From contig JALHRP010000014.1 in the NCBI GenBank assembly GCA_022841365.1, positions 1 through 64,000 on the forward strand: a DNA stretch of 64,000 bases, written 5' to 3'. The notes beneath the pieces are model-generated. The model saw only the letters and a program-made list of their open reading frames with translations, was not told the DNA's origin and did not search any database. Positions 19,450 through 27,750 of this stretch are shown here, in pieces. This stretch comes from Chitinophagaceae bacterium. GTDB taxonomy: Bacteria; Bacteroidota; Bacteroidia; Chitinophagales; Chitinophagaceae. The stretch's first letter is position 1, and each line of letters opens with the position of its first letter. Position numbers and translations under genes: made by a program.

Positions 19450-20721
19450 TCAGTTGAGTTTATCTGCACCAAAATAAGGTTGCAGTACCGTTGGAATATT
19501 GATCCCGTTTTCTGTTTGATTATTTTCCAGCAAGGCTGCAAGGATTCGTGGTAAGGCCAATGAACTTCCGTTGAGTGAATGTACTAATTGCATTTTACCT
19601 TCTGCATCTTTAAACCGGATCTTCATACGGTTGGTTTGATAGTTTTCAAAATTGCTGACACTGCTGCACTCCAGCCATTTCTTTTGCGCAGCACTCCATA
19701 CTTCAAAGTCATAAGTTAGTGCAGAAGTAAAACCCATATCACCACCACATAAACGGAGAATGCGGTATTTCAATCCTAAGTTTTGCAAAAGCGTTTCAAC
19801 ATGTGCTACCATTTCATCCAGCACTTCATAACTTTTATCAGGATGCACTAATTGAATGATCTCTACTTTATCGAACTGATGTACACGATTGAGTCCACGC
19901 ACATCGGCACCAAAACTTCCGGCTTCTCTGCGGAAACAAGGTGTATAAGCTGTCATCTTAATGGGCAGCTCATTTTCTTTTACAATCTCATCACGATAAA
20001 CATTTGTAACCGGCACTTCCGCTGTTGGAATCATATAAAAATTATCTGCCGGCATATAATACATCTGTCCTTCTTTATCGGGCAGTTGTCCGGTACCGTA
20101 AGCAGATGCTTCATTCACCATATAAGGTGGTATGTATTCGGTATAACCAGCAGCTGTATTATAATCTAAAAAATAACTGATGAGTGCACGTTGCAGTCTG
20201 GCGCCTTTTCCTTTGTACACAGGAAAACCACTGCCGGTAAGCTTTACACCCAATTCAAAATTGACGATATCATATTGTTTAATGAGATCCCAGTGCGGAA
20301 CAGCATTGGCAGGCAAGACAGGATCCATACCGCTTTCTTTAACGTTCACATTATCTTCAGGCGTTTTACCAACAGGTACCAATGCAGATGGTAGATTAGG
20401 CAAACGAACCAACAGCTCATTTACCTGTTTCTCTAATTCAGCAAGCGCTTCTGCAATTTGCTTTGCTGATTCTTTATACTGTGTTACTTGTGATTTTTTT
20501 TCTTCCGCTGCTTCTTTTTCACCTTTGCCCATGAGCATTCCAATTTCTTTGGACGCTGCATTTACTTTTGCTGCAAGATCATCGTTCTCTAATTGCTTTT
20601 TGCGACGCTGCTCATCCAGTTCAATGATCTCATCAACAACATTGAGATCACGAAAGTTTTTTACTGTGAGCCGTTCTTTCACCAAATCCCTGTTCTGGCG
20701 GATAAATGCCAATTGTAACAT
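19450..20721 (-). CDS. serS: seryl-tRNA synthetase
   Basis: A 423-residue class II aminoacyl-tRNA synthetase that charges tRNA-Ser. An N-terminal coiled-coil arm (about residues 30-100, Glu/Lys/Ala-rich) is followed by the catalytic core with TAEVPVTN, TPCFRREAGSFGAD (motif 2) and NGSSLALPRILAALLEN (motif 3). The frame continues 36 codons upstream, but that stretch is not family-like; MLQLAFIRQN at 20721 matches the usual start. A TATCTTTG box lies 17 bases upstream. Confidence 0.96.
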   Translation of the reverse strand: MLQLAFIRQNRDLVKERLTVKNFRDLNVVDEIIELDEQRRKKQLENDDLAAKVNAASKEIGMLMGKGEKEAAEEKKSQVTQYKESAKQIAEALAELEKQVNELLVRLPNLPSALVPVGKTPEDNVNVKESGMDPVLPANAVPHWDLIKQYDIVNFELGVKLTGSGFPVYKGKGARLQRALISYFLDYNTAAGYTEYIPPYMVNEASAYGTGQLPDKEGQMYYMPADNFYMIPTAEVPVTNVYRDEIVKENELPIKMTAYTPCFRREAGSFGADVRGLNRVHQFDKVEIIQLVHPDKSYEVLDEMVAHVETLLQNLGLKYRILRLCGGDMGFTSALTYDFEVWSAAQKKWLECSSVSNFENYQTNRMKIRFKDAEGKMQLVHSLNGSSLALPRILAALLENNQTENGINIPTVLQPYFGADKLN

Positions 20722-20737
20722 AACACAAAATTTGCGG

Positions 20738-20745
20738 CAAAGATA
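20738..20745 (-). promoter_or_regulatory. -7 box of the serS promoter
   Basis: An exact TATCTTTG, matching the Bacteroidota TAnnTTTG consensus, predicts a short leader of about 10 bases before the serS ATG. The -33 region is weak (TTC at a spacing of 19). Confidence 0.5.
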
Positions 20746-20796
20746 AGGTTGAAGTACGAGGTAAGAAGTATGAAACAGAGGGGCAATTACCGGTGA

Positions 20797-20821
20797 GCCA
20801 CCCTTTGGGGTGACCCACCCC
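20797..20821. repeat. GC-rich palindromic element, diverged copy
   Basis: A GCC-ACCCTTTGGGGTGACC-CACCCC sequence lies between the nadE stop and the serS promoter. It has the same layout (C-run, TTT, G-run, then a second C/G block) as the elements at 59686, 62932 and 63312, but is more diverged. Confidence 0.5.
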
Positions 20822-20825
20822 AGAA

Positions 20826-22508
20826 TCAACTCAAATACTTTCCAACAATCGGCATTCGTCTGCCAACTCCAAATGCTTTAGGTGATACACGGATTATTGG
20901 ACAGAACTGATTGCGTTTGTATTCATTTACATTCACCAGTTTCAAAATGCGATCCACCAATGCGGCATCATAGCCCATGGCTTTAATTTCGTTGGGCCCT
21001 TGACGACGTTCGATGTATTGATACAATACTTTGTCAAGAATGGCATAGTCAGGCAATGAATCAGAATCTTTTTGTCCGGGTCTTAACTCTGCACTCGGCG
21101 CTTTCATAATGATATTTGTTGGAATAATTTCTTTGTTTCGGTTGATATACTTCGCCAGTTCATACACCTGCAGTTTGTAACAATCGCCCAGCACGCCGAT
21201 TCCACCGGCCATATCGCCGTACAAGGTTCCGTAACCTGTTGCCAGTTCGCTCTTGTTAGATGTGTTGAGTAAGATGTATCCAAATTTGTTTGCAATTGCC
21301 ATCAATACATTTCCACGGCTGCGGCTTTGAATATTTTCTTCTGCTAATGAAAAAGGCAGGTCGTTAAAGATCGGTTTCAACTCGGTTAAGAATGCATCGT
21401 AAATGTTTTTGATGGGCACAATATCATAAGGGTTGCCCAGATTTTTACTCAACTGTTCGGCATCGTTTACACTATGATCAGTTGAATATTGTGATGGCAA
21501 CAAGATAGCTCTCACATTTTCTTTACCAAGTGCAGTACAGGCAAGTGCTAATGTTACAGCACTGTCAATACCACCGCTGCTGCCGAGAATAGCTTTACTG
21601 AAACCCATCTTTTTGAAATAATCACGAATGCCAAGTACAATGGCATCGTGTATTTCAGCAATGCACAAGGTTTCAGCTAAATGTGCAGGACTGAATTCTT
21701 CGTTTGGCAATGTATCAGCAGTTGCAACAACCGGTTCTGCAAAGCTGCCGTCATCATTTAATTCAAACCCCACCAGTTCCTCATCAAACAAGGATAAATG
21801 TTTGATCATGTTTGCATGCTTATCAAATACCAATGAACCGCCGTCAAATACAATTTCAGTTTGACTGCCAACACAATTACAATACAGCATCGGCAATTTG
21901 TATTTCTGCACATTCAGTTTTACAATTGCTTTGCGGTCTTCTACATGTGTGTAATCAAATGGTGATGCAGAAATATTGAGCATCACATCGGGCTTATATT
22001 TCATCAGTTCATCCATGGGGCAGGTGCGATACAACGGATTATCGCCCAGGTTCCAGATATCTTCACATATCGTGATGGCTAATTTCTTTCCTTTAAATTC
22101 CACAATGTTCCAATCGTATGCCGGTTCAAAATAACGATACTCATCAAACACATCGTAATTGGGTAAACAGGTTTTATGAACGATTGCTTTTACTTCCTTT
22201 TCGTACAGAAAATAAGCAGCATTGTGCAGATCCTTTCCTTCAACCCGTTTATTCTTATCCGGGGCACCAATAATCACTGCAATGCCATCAGCATGCTGTT
22301 TGATTTTCTCAACGGCTTCATTGCATTTATTCAAAAAATCGTTGAACTCTAAAAAATCTCTGGGAGGATAGCCGCACACACTTAACTCACTAAATAAAAT
22401 CAACTCACCACCCTCTGCTTTTGCAGCTTCTATTGCTTCAATAATTTTTCGGGTATTGCTTTCAAAATTGCCAATATGATAATTTTGCTGCGCTATGAAT
22501 ATCTTCAT
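20826..22508 (-). CDS. nadE: glutamine-hydrolysing NAD+ synthase
   Basis: A 560-residue two-domain enzyme making NAD from deamido-NAD and glutamine. The N-terminal nitrilase-like amidase (about residues 1-260) shows LFSELSVCGYPPRDF, KTCLPNYDVFDEYRYF and ITICEDIW, supplying Glu, Lys and Cys. The C-terminal synthase has the P-loop SSGGIDSAVTLALA and SNKSELATGYGTLYGDMAGG. The frame opens nine codons earlier, but MKIFIAQQN is the normal start. It is divergent from gldB, with starts about 70 bases apart. Together with nadC in this window it gives two steps of NAD synthesis. Confidence 0.96.
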   Translation of the reverse strand: MKIFIAQQNYHIGNFESNTRKIIEAIEAAKAEGGELILFSELSVCGYPPRDFLEFNDFLNKCNEAVEKIKQHADGIAVIIGAPDKNKRVEGKDLHNAAYFLYEKEVKAIVHKTCLPNYDVFDEYRYFEPAYDWNIVEFKGKKLAITICEDIWNLGDNPLYRTCPMDELMKYKPDVMLNISASPFDYTHVEDRKAIVKLNVQKYKLPMLYCNCVGSQTEIVFDGGSLVFDKHANMIKHLSLFDEELVGFELNDDGSFAEPVVATADTLPNEEFSPAHLAETLCIAEIHDAIVLGIRDYFKKMGFSKAILGSSGGIDSAVTLALACTALGKENVRAILLPSQYSTDHSVNDAEQLSKNLGNPYDIVPIKNIYDAFLTELKPIFNDLPFSLAEENIQSRSRGNVLMAIANKFGYILLNTSNKSELATGYGTLYGDMAGGIGVLGDCYKLQVYELAKYINRNKEIIPTNIIMKAPSAELRPGQKDSDSLPDYAILDKVLYQYIERRQGPNEIKAMGYDAALVDRILKLVNVNEYKRNQFCPIIRVSPKAFGVGRRMPIVGKYLS

Positions 22509-22578
22509 TGTACAAATTTCACGAATTTCAGCCACAGAACCTCACAACAATCAAATGAATATTCCGTTAATGCACTGC

Positions 22579-23622
22579 ATGAAAAACTTAGTCTGCTTTA
22601 TCCTTATTGCATCGTTTATTGCCTGTAACAATGAAACCAATGCACCGGATGTTTCAGCCATTCAGGTGAATTTAAAAGTGGAGCGCTTTGAGCAGGATTT
22701 TTTTGCCATTGACAGCAACAACACAAAAGCCGGATTGGCACAGGTACAACAGAAGTATCCGCAATTTCTGCCGCTGTTTGTGAATCATGTGTTGGGGTTG
22801 GGGCCGCTTACAGACAGCAATGAATTAATACAAGAAGGCAGCAAACGTTTCTTACATCTCAACCAACCTGTATACCAAGCTTCACAAAAGCTGTATAAAA
22901 ACTTCAGCAGTACAAAAGAAGCATTAACAAAAGGTTTCCAGTATGTGAAATATTATTTCCCTTCTTATCAGCTTCCTTCCATTATTACCACTGTTGGGCC
23001 CATGGATGCATTGGCACCTATGAGTAACAATGAGCCAAGCCCCAATTATCTGGGCGAAAATTTTTTAGCTATTGGCTTGCAATTTTATTTAGGAAAAGAT
23101 TTTGCAATTTATAATGATCCCGGCTATATCAGCAGCATTGCACCACAATACCGCAGCCGCAGATTCTCAAAAGAATTTATTGCTGCCGATGTTTTTAAAC
23201 TGGTGATTGATGATTTGTATCCCGACAGCAGCAACCGCTATCCGCTCATTGAACGCTTTGTGGAGAAAGGAAAGCGGCTGTACCTTTTACAACAATTCTT
23301 ACCTGCAACAAACGATACATTACTGATTGGCTATACAGCCAAGCAACTCGACTGGTGTAAAGAAAACGAACGCAGCATTTATAATTATTTTATTCAGCAG
23401 AATTTGTTGTTTGAAGTAGATCCTGCTTTAACGCAGAATTTTACCACCGACGGGCCATCTACGCAAGGCATGCCCGAAGACAGTCCAGGAAACATTGGCG
23501 CTTACCTCGGTTGGGAAATTGTAAAAGCATACATGAAAAAAAATCCGGCAGTTATGCCGGATCGTTTGATGTTATTGTCGAATAAGAAAATTTTTGATGA
23601 ATCAGCTTACAAGCCCCATTGA
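22579..23622 (+). CDS. gldB: gliding motility lipoprotein GldB-like
   Basis: A 347-residue lipoprotein with a short signal peptide MKNLVCFILIASFIAC and lipid-modified Cys at 16. The body resembles GldB of Bacteroidota: LKVERFEQDFFAID near the N-terminus, VGPMDALAP, NYLGENFLAIGLQFYLGKD, a QYRSRRFSKEF stretch and the C-terminal PGNIGAYLGWEIVKAYMKKNP. Candidate starts are at 22495, 22555 and 22579; the first would overlap nadE and the last gives a clean lipoprotein signal. GldB is needed for gliding in Flavobacterium, and its exact role is unclear. The 3' end overlaps the convergent desaturase by 21 bases. Confidence 0.8.
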   Translation: MKNLVCFILIASFIACNNETNAPDVSAIQVNLKVERFEQDFFAIDSNNTKAGLAQVQQKYPQFLPLFVNHVLGLGPLTDSNELIQEGSKRFLHLNQPVYQASQKLYKNFSSTKEALTKGFQYVKYYFPSYQLPSIITTVGPMDALAPMSNNEPSPNYLGENFLAIGLQFYLGKDFAIYNDPGYISSIAPQYRSRRFSKEFIAADVFKLVIDDLYPDSSNRYPLIERFVEKGKRLYLLQQFLPATNDTLLIGYTAKQLDWCKENERSIYNYFIQQNLLFEVDPALTQNFTTDGPSTQGMPEDSPGNIGAYLGWEIVKAYMKKNPAVMPDRLMLLSNKKIFDESAYKPH

Positions 23623-24693
23623 TAAGGGCGGCTGCCCCATTTGCCGCATCATTCTGAAATGCGATGCAACAGCTGCACGCATGGTAGCAATGGAATTGTA
23701 AGGAAGCTTATGCTCTTTGCATTTCTCTTCTACAATTTTACTCAGCTCAGGATAATGTACATGGCTGATGCGTGGAAACAGATGATGCTCTACCTGATAG
23801 TTTAAACCACCTACCAGCCATGAAAGCAATTTATTTTTTGGTGCAAAGTTCGATGTTGTTTTTACCTGATGTGCAGCCCACTCACTTTCAATCAACACGG
23901 GCTCAACTCCTGCATGTTCAAATTCTGTTTCTTCCACCACATGTGCTAATTGAAAAACAATAGCCAGCACAAACCCTAATACAATTTCCATTGTTAAATA
24001 ACCAATGGCCCATTTGCCAACACCTAATATCCAGATAGGTAAAGCGATGTAAAAGAATGCGTACAACAACTTACTCGACCAGAATAACACATGTTCTTTT
24101 ACATCCATCTTCTGCATCGTTGTTGTGTTTACTTTTTGCTTAAAATATTTATCAAAATCGAGATAAGCCACCCATGCCAAAGAAGAGATGGCATACAGAA
24201 ACACCACATAAATATGTTGAAAGCGATGAGCAGGTTTCCATATTTGTGTTCTGCACTGGCGAAGCAACGGACTTCTTGCTATATCATCATCTACACCATC
24301 CACATTGGTATATGTATGATGAATAATATTGTGTTTAAATTTCCAGATAAAGGCATTGCCGCCTAATGCGTTAATAGAATAACCGAATAATTCATTTACC
24401 CATTTTTTACTGCTGTAACTGCCGTGGCAGGCATCGTGCATTACATTAAAACCAATGCTGGCCAACACAACACCCATCACCGCACAAATTAATAAGGCAA
24501 CCCATGCAGGCATACTCACTGTTAACAGCAAAACATACATCAGCACGGCTGCAGGCACCAGTACAACTGTTTTTACATACAGCTTTATGTTACCTGTTTT
24601 TTTTAACCGCTTTCCGGCAAAATAATGTTCAACAGCCTGTTTAAGATCCTGAAAGAAAACGCTGTTGCTGTTATTGAATGTTACTTTAGACAT
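23602..24693 (-). CDS. membrane fatty-acid desaturase (acyl-CoA/linoleoyl type)
   Basis: A 363-residue membrane di-iron desaturase with the three histidine boxes HDACHG, HNIIHHTY and the C-terminal QVEHHLFP, the last being typical of front-end and acyl-CoA desaturases. Four hydrophobic segments are seen at about 45-90 and 200-250. It introduces a double bond in membrane fatty acyl chains. No cytochrome b5 domain is fused, and the electron donor is not nearby. A 53-base leader separates an exact TATCTTTG box from the ATG and contains an inverted repeat. The gene is monocistronic. Confidence 0.88.
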   Translation of the reverse strand: MSKVTFNNSNSVFFQDLKQAVEHYFAGKRLKKTGNIKLYVKTVVLVPAAVLMYVLLLTVSMPAWVALLICAVMGVVLASIGFNVMHDACHGSYSSKKWVNELFGYSINALGGNAFIWKFKHNIIHHTYTNVDGVDDDIARSPLLRQCRTQIWKPAHRFQHIYVVFLYAISSLAWVAYLDFDKYFKQKVNTTTMQKMDVKEHVLFWSSKLLYAFFYIALPIWILGVGKWAIGYLTMEIVLGFVLAIVFQLAHVVEETEFEHAGVEPVLIESEWAAHQVKTTSNFAPKNKLLSWLVGGLNYQVEHHLFPRISHVHYPELSKIVEEKCKEHKLPYNSIATMRAAVASHFRMMRQMGQPPLSMGLVS

Positions 24694-24708
24694 GGGTAAA
24701 TTTTAACC

Positions 24709-24733
24709 GCCGTTTATACGTTTTTAAAACGGC
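24709..24733. promoter_or_regulatory. hairpin in the desaturase leader
   Basis: GCCGTTT and AAACGGC arms (seven pairs) enclose an A/T-rich loop, between the putative -7 box and the ATG of the desaturase gene. It would fold in the mRNA leader. The purpose is unknown; a temperature- or lipid-responsive control site is only a guess. Confidence 0.3.
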
Positions 24734-24745
24734 AATGGCAATTGA

Positions 24746-24753
24746 CAAAGATA
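24746..24753 (-). promoter_or_regulatory. -7 box of the desaturase promoter
   Basis: An exact TATCTTTG (consensus TAnnTTTG) lies 52 bases before the ATG. No clear -33 TTTG was found at the expected spacing. Confidence 0.45.
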
Positions 24754-24823
24754 CAGCAAATGAGAGAGAGGGTATGTCCGAAACACAACCCGTTAAGCCA
24801 ATTTGCTGTTAACAGAAAGAACT

Positions 24824-25210
24824 TTAGTTGTTTTTAAAAGGCGCAATCATTTCAAAAGAAGGGATATTGGCTTTAAACGTTTTTTTATTATGAAGGTTCT
24901 CCATGTTATAGCTTCCTTCCATTTTTCCCATATCGGTTTTTAAATTACAACCGCTCACATATTGATACTGATCTCCGGGCTGAATCACCGGTTGAATACC
25001 TACTACTCCTTCGCCATCAATTTGTTTATACGAACCATGACTGTCGAAAATATGCCAGTACCTGTGTAAAAGCTTTACAGGAAATGTATTGTTGTTTTCA
25101 ATAGTTATACGGTAGGCAAACATATATTCGCCAGCCACCGGATTGCTGTACTCGGGCTGGTAAAATGTTTCCACGCTGATGGTGACTCCTTCTGATATTT
25201 TGGATACCAT
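24824..25210 (-). CDS. apaG: ApaG domain protein
   Basis: A 128-residue single-domain protein of the ApaG/DUF525 family with a fibronectin-like beta fold. Family segments include YRITIENNNTFPVKLLHRYWHIFDSHG, EGVVGIQPVIQPGDQYQYVSG and MEGSYNM. The name refers to cobalt/magnesium phenotypes in enterobacteria; the molecular role is not settled. It is divergent from the YjdI-like gene, with short shared upstream DNA. Confidence 0.92.
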   Translation of the reverse strand: MVSKISEGVTISVETFYQPEYSNPVAGEYMFAYRITIENNNTFPVKLLHRYWHIFDSHGSYKQIDGEGVVGIQPVIQPGDQYQYVSGCNLKTDMGKMEGSYNMENLHNKKTFKANIPSFEMIAPFKNN

Positions 25211-25290
25211 GCTCTAATTTGTTATAAAAATAATCGAAATTTACAGAATTGCATCCTTATTGTTTAACGTTGCTTAAAACACAAACTGTT

Positions 25291-25536
25291 ATGCCTGTAA
25301 CAACACACAAATACAGCACAGATGAAATTACCATTATCTGGAAACCGGATGTATGTATTCATTCTACTCTATGCTGGAAAGGTTTGCGTGAAGTGTTTAA
25401 TCCTGCTGCCCGTCCGTGGATTACAGCCAACGGAGCAACAACTGAAAAAATAATGGAACAGATTCAGAAATGCCCGAGTGGTGCATTAAGCTACATGCTT
25501 CATGATGGATCACAAGATGAATCGAAAGCTGAATAA
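25291..25536 (+). CDS. YjdI-like (4Fe-4S) mono-cluster protein
   Basis: An 81-residue protein starting MPVTTHKYS. It carries VCIHSTLCWKGL and the C-terminal KCPSGALSY, the Cys pattern of the divergent ferredoxin family of YjdI-type mono-cluster proteins, and the PWI segment between them is conserved. Probably an iron-sulphur electron carrier or sensor. The frame opens 14 codons earlier with a non-conserved MHPYCLTL extension; the internal ATG fits the family better. Confidence 0.85.
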   Translation: MPVTTHKYSTDEITIIWKPDVCIHSTLCWKGLREVFNPAARPWITANGATTEKIMEQIQKCPSGALSYMLHDGSQDESKAE

Positions 25537-25581
25537 CTGCAGGAAATTTTTATGTCTGATGATCAGTATTAACCTGCGTAC

Positions 25582-25827
25582 TTATTTATCAAACCACCAG
25601 CCGATATTTGTTTTACTCAGCAGCCAGATTACTGACATGGTTGCAACAGCAACAGATGAAAAAACCATTAAGATAACAGCTCTTCTCTTTTTTCTTTTAC
25701 GGCTGTTTGACCCCGAACTGTCGTAGTATAAAAAACAACTCCAGATCAGAAGCCCGAATGCTAGAAAAAAGAGGAACTTAAATAATTCAAGTCTGGCAGT
25801 ATATGCTCCAAGAAGAATAATGGACAT
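25582..25827 (-). CDS. small two-helix membrane protein
   Basis: An 81-residue protein with two hydrophobic segments (about 8-34 and 49-70) separated by a basic loop SRKRKKRR. The composition and the positive-inside loop support a real inner-membrane protein with a cytoplasmic hairpin loop. I do not recognise the family. It stands alone, 79 bases before the SUI1 factor in the minus direction, and its stop lies 45 bases from the convergent YjdI-like gene. Confidence 0.55.
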   Translation of the reverse strand: MSIILLGAYTARLELFKFLFFLAFGLLIWSCFLYYDSSGSNSRKRKKRRAVILMVFSSVAVATMSVIWLLSKTNIGWWFDK

Positions 25828-25906
25828 AAAGAGTTTGTTGGTTTAATCTTACAGATAACAGCAGAACGTAAAAGTAATTAAAAAAAACTACCACCGGCGG
25901 TTGCGG

Positions 25907-26254
25907 CTACCCTGATTTTTTGGTTTTGATATAACCGTTTTTTAATAAGTATTGCAACACTTTATCACGCTGATCGCCTTGTACAATAATTTCATTTCCT
26001 TTTACAGAACCTCCGGTGCCGCATACATTCTTTAGTTGTTTGCCCAGTTTTTCTGCATCTTCATCTGTTCCTGTAAAACCATCTATCAGTGTTACCGTTT
26101 TACCAGCACGGTGTTTGGTTTCTAATTTCACCCGCAGGTTTTGTTGTGCCGGTGGCAATGTTTCCTGTGGCTGACTTTCTTCTTCTTCAAATCGAAAGGA
26201 TGGATCTGTACTGAAAACAAATCCTCTGCTGTCTGGTTTATTTTTCTTTGACAT
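25907..26254 (-). CDS. SUI1/eIF1-like translation factor (YciH)
   Basis: A 115-residue protein whose C-terminal two thirds is a SUI1 domain: KTVTLIDGFTGTDEDAEKLGKQL, CGTGGSVKGNEIIVQGDQRDKV and the closing YLLKNGYIKTKKSG. The N-terminus is a short charged tail. The bacterial homologue YciH affects start-site fidelity in vitro. It begins 21 bases after the nadC stop and is probably co-transcribed with it. Confidence 0.93.
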   Translation of the reverse strand: MSKKNKPDSRGFVFSTDPSFRFEEEESQPQETLPPAQQNLRVKLETKHRAGKTVTLIDGFTGTDEDAEKLGKQLKNVCGTGGSVKGNEIIVQGDQRDKVLQYLLKNGYIKTKKSG

Positions 26255-26275
26255 GATGATGAATGTTTGAACAAC

Positions 26276-27133
26276 TCAAATAAGTTTGGCCTTTAAACTC
26301 AGATCAAGACTTCGTGCCTGGTGAATTAAAGCGCCAACGCTGATGTAATCTACTCCTGCTTTTGCATATGCCTCAATATTATCCAGATTAATACCGCCGC
26401 TTGCTTCTGTTTCAAACCTGTCGCCAATAATTGCTGTTGCTTCTGCAATTTGCTCAACAGTAAAATTATCTAACATAATCCGGTTTACTTTACCAACTGC
26501 CAGTACACGTTTTACATCATCAATGGATCTTGTTTCCACTTCAATCTTTAATCCCGGTTTTACTGTTTGCACATAGTGAGCTGCTTTTTCAATAGCTGCT
26601 TCAATACCGCCGCAGTAATCAATATGATTGTCTTTGAGCATAATCATATCATACAACGCAAAGCGATGATTCTGTCCGCCACCAATAACTACCGCTTCTT
26701 TTTCGAGCAAGCGAAAGTTGGGTGTTGTTTTTCGTGTATCGAGAATTTTTGTTTTATAGCCTTTGAGTTTGTCTGTGTATTTTTTGGTAAGTGTAGCAAT
26801 ACCGCTCATGCGTTGCATACAGTTGAGCACAAGTCGTTCACATTGTAAAATGGTATGTACAGTTGCTTCTACTTCAAAAGCAGTTTCGCCAAACTGCATC
26901 AGCTCCCGGTCTTTTTTATATGCAGTAAACACAACATCAGGTTGCTGATAACGAAAGATGGCTTCAGCCACCTTCATACCTGCAAGTACACCTTCTTCTT
27001 TTATTTTAAGTACTGCTTTACCTTTTGCATCTGCAGCAATACAACTGAGGGTTGAATGATCTCCTTCGCCGATATCTTCCTGCAATGCATTTGAAATGAG
27101 GTGTTGCAGCAGTTCATCATAATTCGCTGTCAT
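26276..27133 (-). CDS. nadC: nicotinate-nucleotide pyrophosphorylase (carboxylating)
   Basis: A 285-residue quinolinate phosphoribosyltransferase converting quinolinate and PRPP to nicotinate mononucleotide. Family segments seen are EDIGEGDHST near the N-terminus, NCMQRMSGIATLT, ILDTRKTTPNFRLLEK (phosphate and substrate binding), KDNHIDYCGG, EVETRSIDD, MLDNFT and EASGGINLDN. It works with nadE of this window. The ATG lies four bases after an exact TAGTTTTG box, so the transcript may be almost leaderless. Confidence 0.96.
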   Translation of the reverse strand: MTANYDELLQHLISNALQEDIGEGDHSTLSCIAADAKGKAVLKIKEEGVLAGMKVAEAIFRYQQPDVVFTAYKKDRELMQFGETAFEVEATVHTILQCERLVLNCMQRMSGIATLTKKYTDKLKGYKTKILDTRKTTPNFRLLEKEAVVIGGGQNHRFALYDMIMLKDNHIDYCGGIEAAIEKAAHYVQTVKPGLKIEVETRSIDDVKRVLAVGKVNRIMLDNFTVEQIAEATAIIGDRFETEASGGINLDNIEAYAKAGVDYISVGALIHQARSLDLSLKAKLI

Positions 27134-27137
27134 GCTG

Positions 27138-27145
27138 CAAAACTA
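27138..27145 (-). promoter_or_regulatory. -7 box of nadC, next to the start codon
   Basis: TAGTTTTG (exact TAnnTTTG) followed by CAGC and the ATG. The same TAnnTTTG-CAGC-ATG layout occurs upstream of the MBL gene (628-635). The transcript would begin at or very near the start codon. Confidence 0.45.
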
Positions 27146-27172
27146 AAGGAAACTGTTTTCACTCATTCATAA

Positions 27173-27203
27173 CAAAAAACCCCGGTGTATATTACCGGGG
27201 TTC
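27173..27203 (-). terminator. terminator after the DUF4783 gene
   Basis: AACCCCGGTG...CACCGGGGTT-like arms (CCCCGGT/ACCGGGG) are followed on the minus strand by a T-run. It ends the DUF4783 transcript before nadC. Confidence 0.75.
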
Positions 27204-27226
27204 AGGATGTATTGTTATTGTTCACT

Positions 27227-27613
27227 TTATTTCAACTCAAATTCTATACCCTGCATTAATTGCTTGTCTCCTTTTGTACGCATGTAAACGGTTGTTCTGT
27301 AATTACCACCGCCGGTTGTTAATGTGCCGATAATAAAATTAGATGAAGGATTACTGCCCGAGTGCTGTATCTCAAAATTTCGTACACGGTTGAGAGCAAA
27401 GAAATCTTTCAATACCATTTCTGCCTGTCCTTTGCTGAACGTATTGCTCTTACCAGGCACACTTACATCTACCATATTATCAAAATACTTTGCCATTTTT
27501 TCAACGCTTCCGGTTTTAAGAGCTGCTATAATATCTTCTTTTTGAGTAAAAGAGGATATTACCACAGAGAGTGAAACCAGCAGGAAAAATGAATAGAGGT
27601 GTCTTACGTTCAT
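27227..27613 (-). CDS. DUF4783 exported protein
   Basis: A 128-residue protein with a signal peptide of about 22 residues (ending at SSFTQ) and an NTF2-like compact domain: ALKTGSVEKMAKYFDNMVDVS, then strands with FEIQHSGSNPSSNFIIGTLTTG. This matches the DUF4783 family of Bacteroidota, periplasmic proteins of unknown role. It is monocistronic, with its own terminator. Confidence 0.8.
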   Translation of the reverse strand: MNVRHLYSFFLLVSLSVVISSFTQKEDIIAALKTGSVEKMAKYFDNMVDVSVPGKSNTFSKGQAEMVLKDFFALNRVRNFEIQHSGSNPSSNFIIGTLTTGGGNYRTTVYMRTKGDKQLMQGIEFELK

Positions 27614-27750
27614 ACTCTTGTTTTTAGTTACTTAATAAATACGAAAAACATGCCAAATACACGATTACACAGACAGATAAAACTACTCAATAGTTGCAGA
27701 TTATTCCACTAAGGGAATGATTTTGACCCAAATAAAGTAGTTTTGAGCCT

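Noticed and set aside
20180-20746. A 188-codon frame opposite serS
   Set aside because: It is antisense to the clear serS coding region, Ser-rich and of no family character; it arises from codon bias.
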